Of a stretch of DNA of 64,000 bases, positions 38,382 to 46,022 are shown one piece after another. Location of the stretch: positions 1,426,001 through 1,490,000 of the forward strand of contig NZ_CP079105.1 in assembly GCF_019285775.1 (NCBI RefSeq), read 5' to 3'. The notes below the pieces were generated by a model. It was given only the letters and a program-made list of their open reading frames with translations. It made no database searches and was not told the origin of the DNA. The translations under genes and the position numbers were made by a program. Every line of letters starts with the position of its first letter. The first letter of the stretch is position 1. The stretch comes from Skermania piniformis (lineage in GTDB: Bacteria; Actinomycetota; Actinomycetes; Mycobacteriales; Mycobacteriaceae).

Positions 38382-39461
38382 ATGGCACTCGCCGAATTCG
38401 CCCCACCCGGCAACCTGACCGATTTCACCCCGGCGCAGGCGGCGGCATGGAGCCGCTTCATCGCCGACGCGATCGCTGCCCGCTCGACCGACCGGGACGG
38501 CACCCGGCGGACCCAGTTCTTCGACCCGATCGGGGTCTCCCCGGCCGCCGATGCCGTTGCGCGAGCGGTGACCTGGAGCGCGTTTCCCCGCCGGATCACG
38601 CTGACCACCGTGCCGGGGGTGCCGCGCTGGCGAGCCGCAGATCGCAGCCGCGACGTACAAGACGAGTACTGCGAGTGGAGCGTCGAGCGGACCGCCGACG
38701 GCCGGATCAAGCGCGTGAGTTTCACCTGCGAAGGCCCTGAGTACTGGGCGTTCCTGGCGAGCAGCGCGCCCGAGGTGGTGCTCGACCGGTATCGCCGACA
38801 CGTGAGTCCGAGTGTGCGGCGGGAGGATCTGTTCACCCCCGGTGACCGCTACATTGCCCGGAATCGCTGGAACGTCACCACGACCGGCGGCGCAATGCAC
38901 CTGGTGCAGCAGAACAACACGTTGCTCGCCGAGATCGAACTCGCGGCGGCCGCGACCGTCCAGCGTCGGCGGGGTGGGCGGCTGCTCACGTCGGCGCAGG
39001 AGTTGATCGCCTGTAGCCGCTACGGTGACCCGGACCGCAACAGCGATCCACACATCGGCAGCGAGATCAATGCGCTGGCCCGGGCCGGGGCCGAGATCAC
39101 CCTCACCGACCCGGTCGGGTTGTATCTGGACGGATTGTCCACCGCCGGCTGGGCCACGCCGGATGGTGCCGATCCGGCCGACTTCTGGCAGGTCACCCGG
39201 GGCGCGGACGGATTTGCGGTACGTGCGGTCTACGAGGTGACCGGGCACGACTACCTGGTCGGGGACATCACCATACTGGGCGAGCCGATCGTGTTCGGCG
39301 CGCAGATCGCCGAGCACATCACGATGCGGCTGACCGGACTGGCGCACCGATTCGGGACGTCGACAGCACAGCCTCGCGGCTGCCTCGACGGATCGGCGGG
39401 CGCGCCCGGCCCGCTGGATGTCGCGGCCGCTCTGGTCGGACCGGCCAGCACCCGGATCTGA
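38382..39461 (+). CDS. hypothetical protein, third gene of three-gene cassette
   Basis: 359 residues, soluble. Strongly patterned blocks suggest an enzyme: QDEYCEWSVERTADGRIKRV with SFTCEGPEYW (residues 93-122, two Cys and several aromatic residues), AMHLVQQNNTLLAEIELAAAA near 171, and RNSDPHIGSEIN near 219 followed by ITLTDPVGLYLDG. I have the impression of a scattered family with this DEYCEW/CEGPEYW/NSDPHIG pattern in bacteria, without known function. An AGGAACC-type ribosome site lies just upstream of the ATG. Ends 20 bp before the convergent acyltransferase stop. Confidence 0.75.
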   Translation: MALAEFAPPGNLTDFTPAQAAAWSRFIADAIAARSTDRDGTRRTQFFDPIGVSPAADAVARAVTWSAFPRRITLTTVPGVPRWRAADRSRDVQDEYCEWSVERTADGRIKRVSFTCEGPEYWAFLASSAPEVVLDRYRRHVSPSVRREDLFTPGDRYIARNRWNVTTTGGAMHLVQQNNTLLAEIELAAAATVQRRRGGRLLTSAQELIACSRYGDPDRNSDPHIGSEINALARAGAEITLTDPVGLYLDGLSTAGWATPDGADPADFWQVTRGADGFAVRAVYEVTGHDYLVGDITILGEPIVFGAQIAEHITMRLTGLAHRFGTSTAQPRGCLDGSAGAPGPLDVAAALVGPASTRI

Positions 39462-39481
39462 CGTGCGTTCGGCCCCCGGTG

Positions 39482-40237
39482 TCAGCCTGCGCGGGTGTCC
39501 GGAATCCGATCCGCGTCGGCGGCTTGGCGTGGTTGGTCCAGCCGGTCGATCGGCTCACCGGCCTGCATTCGGCGCTTCGCGGTCGAGCCGTAGATGTCGA
39601 CGTACTCCTGGCCGGACATCTGCATCAGCTTGTACATGATCTCGTCGGTGATCGAACGCTCGACGAATCGGTTGCCGGCCATACCCTGATAGCGACTGAA
39701 ATCGATCGGAGCGCCGAATTCGACCCGCACCTTCGCCGGTCGAAAGAGTCGGCTGCCCTCGGTGATCACCTTGTCGGTGCCGATCACGGCCACCGGGATG
39801 ACCGGCACACCGGTCTCCAATGTCAGCCGGGCCACGCCGGTCTTGCCCTTGTACAGCCGGCCGTCCGGCGAACGAGTGCCCTCGACGTAGATCTCGACCA
39901 GCTTTCCCTGGTCGAGGATCCGGCGCGCGGTGTCCAGCGCGGCTTGTGCCGCGTCCGCGTTGCTGCGGTCGATCGGGGTCTGGCCGGTGCCGGTGAAGAA
40001 CATCTTCATCAGCCGGCCCTTGAAACCCGGGGTGGTGAAGTAGTCGCTCTTGGCCAGGTAGGTGATCCGCCGCGGCGACTTCAACGGAGTGAACAACCAG
40101 TCGGCGATGGACAGGTGATTACCGGCCAGGATGGCCGGGCCGTCGGTGGGGATATTTTCCAGCCCGACTACTTCCGGTCTGTTGTACACGCTGATGAACG
40201 GTCCGACCAGAACGTATTTCAGCAGCCAGTACAGCAT
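39482..40237 (-). CDS. 1-acyl-sn-glycerol-3-phosphate acyltransferase (PlsC family)
   Basis: 251 residues (Rv2182c-like). Adds the second acyl chain in phospholipid synthesis at the membrane. The catalytic HX4D box is NHLSIADW near residue 40, the glycerol-phosphate block is EGTRSPDGRLYKGKTG, and VPVIPVAVIGTD follows. The N-terminal MLYWLLKYVLVGPFISVYN is a membrane-associating helix. The ATG has GGGAAGGG upstream. In M. tuberculosis it neighbours the same SRPBCC and pimB genes as here. Confidence 0.93.
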   Translation of the reverse strand: MLYWLLKYVLVGPFISVYNRPEVVGLENIPTDGPAILAGNHLSIADWLFTPLKSPRRITYLAKSDYFTTPGFKGRLMKMFFTGTGQTPIDRSNADAAQAALDTARRILDQGKLVEIYVEGTRSPDGRLYKGKTGVARLTLETGVPVIPVAVIGTDKVITEGSRLFRPAKVRVEFGAPIDFSRYQGMAGNRFVERSITDEIMYKLMQMSGQEYVDIYGSTAKRRMQAGEPIDRLDQPRQAADADRIPDTRAG

Positions 40238-40363
40238 CGGACCCTTCCCGGCGGAGTATCGAATTCGAGACCACTGTCGGTGATTCAGACTCTACCGGCG
40301 TTCACCCGGCGGAGCGAGACGCCCGACGTCGTGGTGCGTTCGGCGTGCAATGTTGCGATGAGC

Positions 40364-41353
40364 CTACCCGTCGGTGTGTGCCGCCCGAGCCAACTCGGCG
40401 GCGCCGATCATCCCGGCCGCGTCGCCGAGCTGGGCAGCTCGGATCCGGGCCAGCGGTCGGTGTCCGGCGCCGGTCAACGCCGCCGCATACCGCTCTCGAG
40501 CGTCGTCGAGGAACAACGGTGCCGAGGCGCTCACCCCGCCGCCGATCACCACCAGATCCGGGTCGTACATATCCGCCACCCCGGCCAATCCGAGACCGAG
40601 CCAGCCGGCCAGGTCGCGCATGGCCGCGACGGCGATCGGGTCACCGTCGCGGGCGGCCGCCGCGACCAACCGACCGGTCAGCGAGTCCGGATCGGCGGCC
40701 GCATGGGCGAGGGTTCGCGAGCCGCCCGGCTCGGCCGCCAGCAACTGCCCGGCGGTCCGCGCGAGGGCGGTCCCGCTGCAGTAGCGCTCCCAGCACCCGC
40801 GCTTGCCGCAGGGGCAGGCACGGCCGTCCGGCACCACCTGGAGATGGCCCAGCTCGGGTGCGATCCCATGCGCCCCGCGGTACAGCGTGCCGTCGATCAG
40901 CAGCGCCGCACCGATTCCGGTGCCGATCGCGATCAGCGCCACCACCCGGCCACCGGCCGCCGCGCCGAACCGGTGTTCGCCGACCAGCGCGGCGTTGGCG
41001 TCGTGCTCCAGGATCACCGGCAGGCCGAGGCGGGCACTCAGCTCGACGCCCACCGGGGCGTCCAGCCAGGGCAGGTGGGGGGCGAACCGAACCGTGGACC
41101 GATCGTCGCTGACGAAGCCGGCGACCGCCAGTCCGACGGCGGCGATCGAGTGTCGCGCCGCAAGGGTGCGCACCGCCTGGTCGAGGCTGTCGTCGAGCGC
41201 GTCGGCGGATTTCGGCGTCGGTACCCGCAGCAGCTCGCGAACCTGGCCGGTGCCGTCCACCACGGCCGCTCGAAGACTGGTGCCGCCGACGTCGATGCCG
41301 ACGGTGAGCGCTTTCCGGGGGACGGCAATCCGGCGTGGGCGGGCTCGGCTCAG
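40364..41353 (-). CDS. ROK-family glucokinase/transcription-related sugar kinase with no ordinary start codon
   Basis: About 310-330 residues. The phosphate loop is VGIDVGGTSLRAAVVD, later GHDANAALVGE-like EHDANAALVGEHRFG, GTGIGAALLIDG, and the ROK zinc motif CPCGKRGCWERYCS, so an active glucokinase or polyphosphate glucokinase is expected. No ATG, GTG or TTG lies in frame between the upstream gene's end and the phosphate loop. Candidates are a CTG at 41353 overlapping the upstream stop (CTGA), an ATT at 41329, or a one-base deletion in the run of five C near 41316-41320 that would otherwise join a TTG at 41328. Coordinates use the CTG. Confidence 0.8.
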   Translation of the reverse strand: MSRARPRRIAVPRKALTVGIDVGGTSLRAAVVDGTGQVRELLRVPTPKSADALDDSLDQAVRTLAARHSIAAVGLAVAGFVSDDRSTVRFAPHLPWLDAPVGVELSARLGLPVILEHDANAALVGEHRFGAAAGGRVVALIAIGTGIGAALLIDGTLYRGAHGIAPELGHLQVVPDGRACPCGKRGCWERYCSGTALARTAGQLLAAEPGGSRTLAHAAADPDSLTGRLVAAAARDGDPIAVAAMRDLAGWLGLGLAGVADMYDPDLVVIGGGVSASAPLFLDDARERYAAALTGAGHRPLARIRAAQLGDAAGMIGAAELARAAHTDG

Positions 41354-41787
41354 CCCTCTACTCGTTTCTTCAGTTCCTTGAGCGCGGTGTCGGTGATGAC
41401 CTTCTCTGCTTTCCGCTTGAAGGTGCCGATCATCGGAATGGCCAGATCGACGGTCAGTTCGTAGACGACGGTCGTCGCCCCGTCCGCCTCGTCGACGAGG
41501 GTGTAAACCCCGTCCTGAGCCTTCTGCAGGTCGCCGTCGGCGAGGGTCCAGCTGACCGTGCGACCGTCCGGATGCCAGTCGTAGACCAGGACGAACGTAT
41601 CGCGGACCATGCCGGCGTCCAGTTCGAATCGGGCGCGGCGGGCCCGACCGTCCGCCGTGGCTTCGAGCACGGTCACCGATTTCGCCGCCGACACCCAGCT
41701 CGGGTAGGTCTCCAGGTCGGCGATCACCGACATCACTTCGTCGGCGGGTGCGTTTACCAGGATCGATCGCCTGGTGCGGTCGGCCAT
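41350..41787 (-). CDS. SRPBCC/polyketide cyclase-like lipid-binding protein (Rv2185c-like)
   Basis: 145 residues of one START-like helix-grip fold: RSILVNAPADEVMSVIADLETYPSWV at the start, VSWTLADGDLQKAQDGVYTL in the middle, and a long C-terminal helix (VITDTALKELKKRVEG). These bind hydrophobic ligands; in mycobacteria this gene sits in the same lipid locus and its ligand is unknown. AAGGAG lies 11 nt before the ATG. It is followed by the ROK gene, whose possible CTG start overlaps its stop. Confidence 0.9.
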   Translation of the reverse strand: MADRTRRSILVNAPADEVMSVIADLETYPSWVSAAKSVTVLEATADGRARRARFELDAGMVRDTFVLVYDWHPDGRTVSWTLADGDLQKAQDGVYTLVDEADGATTVVYELTVDLAIPMIGTFKRKAEKVITDTALKELKKRVEG

Positions 41788-41807
41788 GACGGCTGGTCTC
41801 CTTTCGC

Positions 41808-42179
41808 TCAGCCGGCCGGGGCGACACCGGCCGGGCGCCCCGCTTCCAGTTCGGTCTTCAGCCCGAACGCCATCCGCTTGCCGGCGACTCGCCGGTCGTG
41901 CTCGGTGCGCGCCGAGTCGGACTGTCCGGCAACGGGTTCGGCATGCAGAAAATAGTGCACCACGACGCCGTCGAGCACCGGCTCGAGCCACACTTCCATC
42001 GTCCCCGCAACCGGCCCGCTCACCCCCCAGCGCAGGCCCTGCTCGGCGCGATCGGCGCGGAGCTCGAGCACCAGATCCGGCCACCACTGCCGCCAGCGGC
42101 GGCGGTCGGCGAGTGCCGCAGCCACCCGCGCCGCCGGCGCGGCGACGAAGGTCTGGTCGGCGATCTGGATGGTGCTCAT
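41808..42179 (-). CDS. SRPBCC-like conserved protein (Rv2183c/Rv2184-region type)
   Basis: 123 residues. IQIADQTFVAAPAARVAAAL then RRWRQWWPDLVLEL and WLEPVLDGVVVHYFLHAEP indicate a second, shorter polyketide-cyclase-like fold. The function is unknown; placement beside the first SRPBCC gene suggests a related lipid role. A TAGGCT hexamer lies 6 nt before the ATG, giving a likely leaderless start. It ends 20 bp before the next SRPBCC gene. Confidence 0.82.
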   Translation of the reverse strand: MSTIQIADQTFVAAPAARVAAALADRRRWRQWWPDLVLELRADRAEQGLRWGVSGPVAGTMEVWLEPVLDGVVVHYFLHAEPVAGQSDSARTEHDRRVAGKRMAFGLKTELEAGRPAGVAPAG

Positions 42180-42185
42180 GGGTGC

Positions 42186-42191
42186 AGCCTA
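42186..42191 (-). promoter_or_regulatory. -10 box for leaderless SRPBCC transcript
   Basis: On the minus strand TAGGCT, 6 nt, then the ATG at 42179. Confidence 0.5.
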
Positions 42192-42222
42192 CGGTGGTCA
42201 CCGAACCCGGCCGCGCGGTAGC

Positions 42223-43359
42223 TCAGCTCGACAATCTGCACAGCTGCGCCAATTTCGCGGCTCGATCATCCCATTGCCAGTCGCGCTGCACCCAGGCGCG
42301 TCCGGCGGCTCCCAGCTGTGCGGCACGGTCCGGGTCGGCCAGCAGTTCGGCGATCGTATCGGTGAGCTCGACGACGTCCCGACCGTTCACCACGTGTCCG
42401 GTCCGGCCCGGCAGAACCGTCTCCGGTGCGCCGCCGGAGCGTCCGGCGACCACCGGCAGTCCGGTCGCCGATGCCTCCAGGAAGACGATGCCGAGGCCCT
42501 CGACGTCCAAGCCGGCGCCGCGGGTTCGGCAGGGCATCGCGAACACGTCGCCGACGGTGTGGTGCGCGGCCAACTCCGCGGCCGGCACGCCGCCGGTGAA
42601 CACCACGTGATCGGCCACGCCGTAGCGGACGGCGCGGCGGCGCAGAGTCTGCTCGTACGGGCCGCCGCCGACGATCACCAGAACGGTGCCGTCGATCCGC
42701 TCCCGCAGCCGGGGGAGCGCCGCGATCAGCATGTCCTGGCCTTTGCGGGGGACCAGTCGGGAGACGCACAGCACCGTCGGTCGGTCGCCGAGCCGGTATC
42801 GGCGGCGCAGGTCGGCCCGGGCAGCCGGGTCGGGTGCGAACACCGCGGTGTCGACGCCGGGGGAGAGTGCGGTCAGCGCGGCGTTGCGGCCGAATGCGGC
42901 GGCGAACCGGCGTCGGGTGTACTCGCTGACGTAGCTGACGACGTCGGTCTGCTCACCGATCCGGCGCAGCGCCTGCCGAGCGGCGGGCAGCATCGACCAG
43001 CCCACTTCGTGCCCGTGGGTACTTGCGAGAACGGTCGCGGCGCCGGCTCGGCGCAGCGCCGGCGCGAGCAGTGCCAGTGGCGCCGCGGCACCGAACCAGG
43101 CAGCGTCGCAATCGTATTCGCGTAGCAGTCGAGCTGCTCGGCGGGCCACCAACGGGGTCGGCAGGAGCAGCGTCGTGGGGTGCCGGATGACCGGAAACGG
43201 CTGTGCCGCGTCGAACCGGCGATGCGAGTCCCCCCGCCAGCGCGGCGCGTAGACCACCAGCCGATCGGCCGGGAGCCGCGTGGCCAGGGTATGCAGGTAG
43301 GCCTGGATACCGCCGGGCCGCGGCGGAAAGTCGTTGGTGACCAGCAGTAGTCGCGACAA
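42223..43359 (-). CDS. pimB: GDP-mannose-dependent phosphatidylinositol-monomannoside mannosyltransferase
   Basis: 378 residues, GT4 family, PimB' type (Rv2188c). Adds the second mannose to phosphatidylinositol mannoside on the inner face of the membrane. NDFPPRPGGIQAYLHTLA at the start, the nucleotide-sugar region CVSRLVPRKGQDMLI, and the C-terminal E-x7-E block GLGIVFLEASATGLPVV are present. The start is TTG with AGAAGGA upstream. The other PIM genes are not here; the PlsC-type acyltransferase and mannosyltransferases nearby serve the same glycolipids. Confidence 0.93.
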   Translation of the reverse strand: MSRLLLVTNDFPPRPGGIQAYLHTLATRLPADRLVVYAPRWRGDSHRRFDAAQPFPVIRHPTTLLLPTPLVARRAARLLREYDCDAAWFGAAAPLALLAPALRRAGAATVLASTHGHEVGWSMLPAARQALRRIGEQTDVVSYVSEYTRRRFAAAFGRNAALTALSPGVDTAVFAPDPAARADLRRRYRLGDRPTVLCVSRLVPRKGQDMLIAALPRLRERIDGTVLVIVGGGPYEQTLRRRAVRYGVADHVVFTGGVPAAELAAHHTVGDVFAMPCRTRGAGLDVEGLGIVFLEASATGLPVVAGRSGGAPETVLPGRTGHVVNGRDVVELTDTIAELLADPDRAAQLGAAGRAWVQRDWQWDDRAAKLAQLCRLSS

Positions 43360-43396
43360 TCGTCCTTCTCCCGGGTCGGCTCGTACGGCCGCGCGG

Positions 43397-44470
43397 TCAG
43401 TACCGACGGGCGTTGTGGAACGGTTGGTTTCCGATCGGGGCGATCGCCACCGGTACGCCGAAGGTGGACGCGTGCAGGATCATGCCGTTTCCGGCATAGA
43501 TTCCCACGTGCGAGGCGTCGTCGTAGAAGGTGACCACGTCCCCGACCTGCATGTCGTCCCGGGCCACCGGAGTTCCGCCGAGCGATTGGGCTTCGCTGGT
43601 CCGCGGCAGGTCCTTGCCGACCTGCTTGAAGGCCCACTGCACCAGACCGGAGCAGTCGAAGCCGCCCGGCTGGTTGCCACCCCAGACGTAGGGGTCACCG
43701 ATCCGGGTCATCCCGGCGGCCAACGCCGCGATCGGGCTGCCGGGCGTGAGTCCGCGCAAGACCGCATCCCGGTCGAAGCCGGCCGGTAGCGGGCTACCTG
43801 CCAGCGACTGTTTGTCGGCGGCCGAGAGGCGGGCCCAGGCAGTGGTCACGTCGGCGATCCGGCCCTGCAACTCGGTCTGCCGGCGCGTCAGGTCGGCGCG
43901 CACTGCGGCGGCCTGGTCGGCTGCGGTCCGAGCGGAATCCGCCGACGCCCGAGCGGTCACGTCCGCCGCGGCCGCGGCGTCGGCGGCACGTTTGAAACCG
44001 GAAACCTTGACCGTGGTCTGCGCGGCGAGGGCGTCCATCGCCGACATCTGGTCGAGTAGCTGTTGCGGCGAGTCGCTGAGCACCACCGCAAACAACCGGC
44101 CGGTCCGGGCGCCTCGGTAGGTTGCCGAAGCGATCGCGTCGATTTCCGGCTGGTACTGCGCCAGGGTGGTTTTCGCGGCATCCAAGGCCTGCCGGTCGAC
44201 CGCCGCGGCGGCCTCGGCGGTATGCCGGGCGGCGAGCTTGGTATCGAGATCGGCCTGTGCACCGAGAGTTGCCTGGTTGGTCTGCTCGGACTGGTGCGAA
44301 AGGTCGATCAGCTGCTGCACCGCTTCGCTCGGCGTGCCGAGCGCGGCCGGCTGGTCGGTGGCCGGCTGGGCGGTGGCCGGGCCGGCGGCGAGGGCGGCGC
44401 CGAGCAAGCCGACCGCCACCGAGCTGCGGCCGAGCGCGCGGCCCGGCCGTAACCGGCTTGCTCGTGTCAC
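43397..44470 (-). CDS. NlpC/P60 peptidoglycan endopeptidase, RipC-like
   Basis: 357 residues. A secretion signal (residues 1-35, cut near ATAQP) is followed by a long coiled-coil region (about 50-215, heptads of Ala, Gln and Asp) and a C-terminal NlpC/P60 domain. The catalytic Cys is in FDCSGLVQWAFK, the His in SHVGIYAGNG, and the third polar residue in HAST. It cleaves stem peptides outside the membrane; the coiled coil probably docks to FtsEX-like regulators or keeps it inactive, as proposed for RipC. It is preceded by two hairpins that separate it from the other NlpC/P60 gene. Confidence 0.93.
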   Translation of the reverse strand: MTRASRLRPGRALGRSSVAVGLLGAALAAGPATAQPATDQPAALGTPSEAVQQLIDLSHQSEQTNQATLGAQADLDTKLAARHTAEAAAAVDRQALDAAKTTLAQYQPEIDAIASATYRGARTGRLFAVVLSDSPQQLLDQMSAMDALAAQTTVKVSGFKRAADAAAAADVTARASADSARTAADQAAAVRADLTRRQTELQGRIADVTTAWARLSAADKQSLAGSPLPAGFDRDAVLRGLTPGSPIAALAAGMTRIGDPYVWGGNQPGGFDCSGLVQWAFKQVGKDLPRTSEAQSLGGTPVARDDMQVGDVVTFYDDASHVGIYAGNGMILHASTFGVPVAIAPIGNQPFHNARRY

Positions 44471-44532
44471 CGGAACCGACCACTCCTCTGCCGTGAAACC
44501 CTCTGCCGTGAAACGCGGGTGTACCCGAGACC

Positions 44533-44570
44533 GTGCGCCTCGTCGCGGGTGGTCCGTCGACGAGGCGCAC
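44533..44570. terminator. hairpin terminator between NlpC/P60 genes
   Basis: 13-bp perfect stem GTGCGCCTCGTCG/CGACGAGGCGCAC with a 12-nt loop. Lies in the 168-bp gap after the upstream NlpC/P60 gene (minus strand). Confidence 0.7.
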
Positions 44571-44592
44571 GTATCGGGGTCAGGCTACGAAA

Positions 44593-44619
44593 CGGCGGGC
44601 CGGGCTGTCCAGCCCGCCG
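44593..44619. terminator. second GC hairpin after the small NlpC/P60 gene
   Basis: 8-bp stem CGGCGGGC/GCCCGCCG with an 11-nt loop, 19 bp past the stop of the 44639-45313 gene. With the hairpin at 44533-44570 it forms a double terminator. Confidence 0.6.
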
Positions 44620-44638
44620 GTAACCGCTGTCCGGCTGG

Positions 44639-45313
44639 TCAGAAGCGCCGTGCGGACGAGAACGGCATCGAGCTCATCGACGCGTACTTCACCGGCTGAC
44701 CCTCGGTGGAGGCGTGGATGACCTGGCCGTTTCCGGCATAGAGCGCGACGTGGCCGTCGTAGCCGACGATGTCACCCGGCTGCAGATCGGCGAACGAAAC
44801 CGGCGCTCCGGTGGTCAGCTGCGAGTAGCTGGTCCGCGGCAGCGAGATGCCTGCCTGCCGGTAGGCCCACTGGACCAGGCCGGAGCAGTCGAACGCGCCG
44901 GGGCCGGCCGCTCCGTAGGAGTACGGCGCGCCCAGCTTCGACTGTGCGGCGTGGAACGCCACCTCACCGGCCGACGAGGGCTGCGGCGCGGGGGCCGGGG
45001 CCGGGGCGGGCGCCGGTGCTGCGGGCGGGACCGCGGGAGCGAACTGAGCCAGGGGTTCCGGCAGGGCGAACGGGAGGGCCGGGAGTTCGGGCATGGCCGG
45101 TGGTGCGGGCATGGCCGGCGGTGCCACCGGCGCTCCGGGAACCTGCGGGAGGCCGGGGACCATGCCGCCGAGCGCGGGGAGCTCGAACGTCCCGACGCCG
45201 GGAATGTCGACCGGGTCGGCTTGCGCGGGTGCGCTGGTGAGGACCAAGGCTCCGATCGCTCCGGCGGTGGTAACCGCGGCACGGGCGATCGAACGAGTTG
45301 TGGCGGACGCCAT
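44639..45313 (-). CDS. secreted NlpC/P60 family peptidase with Pro-rich linker
   Basis: 224 residues. Signal peptide of about 33 residues (cut near APAQA-DP), then a Pro/Ala/Met-rich region to about residue 115, then a compact NlpC/P60 domain: Cys in FDCSGLVQWAYRQAG, His in DGHVALYAGNG, HAST at the third position. All catalytic residues are present, so it should be an active cell-wall hydrolase (D,L-endopeptidase). The linker resembles wall-spanning segments. GGAG lies 10 nt before the ATG. The homologous gene beside qcr in Corynebacterium is controlled by a c-di-AMP riboswitch; a partial resemblance in the leader here is noted separately. Confidence 0.92.
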   Translation of the reverse strand: MASATTRSIARAAVTTAGAIGALVLTSAPAQADPVDIPGVGTFELPALGGMVPGLPQVPGAPVAPPAMPAPPAMPELPALPFALPEPLAQFAPAVPPAAPAPAPAPAPAPQPSSAGEVAFHAAQSKLGAPYSYGAAGPGAFDCSGLVQWAYRQAGISLPRTSYSQLTTGAPVSFADLQPGDIVGYDGHVALYAGNGQVIHASTEGQPVKYASMSSMPFSSARRF

Positions 45314-46022
45314 GGCTGGGTTCTCCACTTTCTTTCTCCACGCCACCGGTTGCGGTGACGGCCCCGCGACGCGGCACCAGGAGAGTGCCGGCGACCTCGC
45401 GAAGTCATTGAATAGATTACGAAGGGATTTCCGGATCATCTACCCATCGGCAGTTATTTTTAATGATCATCCAATATGTGGCCGGCCCGTTGTGTGATTC
45501 ATCCGACAAGATAACTGTGGGATAACAAGTCGGTACTTCGCGTCTCGGATTCGGTGGTACACCGCGCGTCGGCGGTAGACCCGAACGATCATGAACGCCG
45601 CCAGGCTGATAGTCTTCGCAGGCCGGAGGGGGTAGATCGGTTCTGCTTGCTCGATCGATGACAGTTACCGACAGTTGTTCGACTATCTCGGCGCGGGTCC
45701 GGCGGGTATTCCGGGTCGGTACGGCACGAGAAGATCGCCATTCCTTTTCGGTATCGCTGTGATGCTCGTCGCATCCGATGTTTCGGGCATATTTCGGCCG
45801 GTTCGGGTCGGGCGCCGTCGACCGGGCGCCGGGAATGGCGCGCAATGATGTGTGGAATCGATGCCGAAAATTGTCCTGCTGGATCGGTCAGGTTATCCGA
45901 GTTCGACTATCCTGTGCACTCTGGAGTTCGATCACCCGCGTCTTTTTGTTCTTGTTCGTTTTGTCCCATTCGTGACTCCACGCCGAGTCGCTCGGCACGA
46001 CACCCACTCCGAGGGGCAACCG
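45314..46022. other. 709-bp gene-free region between divergent NlpC/P60 and diguanylate cyclase genes
   Basis: Unusually AT-rich for the window around 45420-45540. Contents: the NlpC leader with CACCGCAACCGGTGGCG and GTGGAGAACCCAG (45316-45358, minus strand); two GATAAC repeats flanked by CCGAC/GTCGG near 45503-45534; and a TATCCT -10 candidate at 45908-45913 facing the cyclase gene. Frames are open here and there, but codon use and lack of ribosome sites argue against genes. Confidence 0.5.

Noticed and set aside
45503-45534. Paired GATAAC repeats flanked by CCGAC/GTCGG as a possible regulator site
   Set aside because: The flanking arms are only 5 bp and the core repeats are direct, so no convincing operator or hairpin forms.
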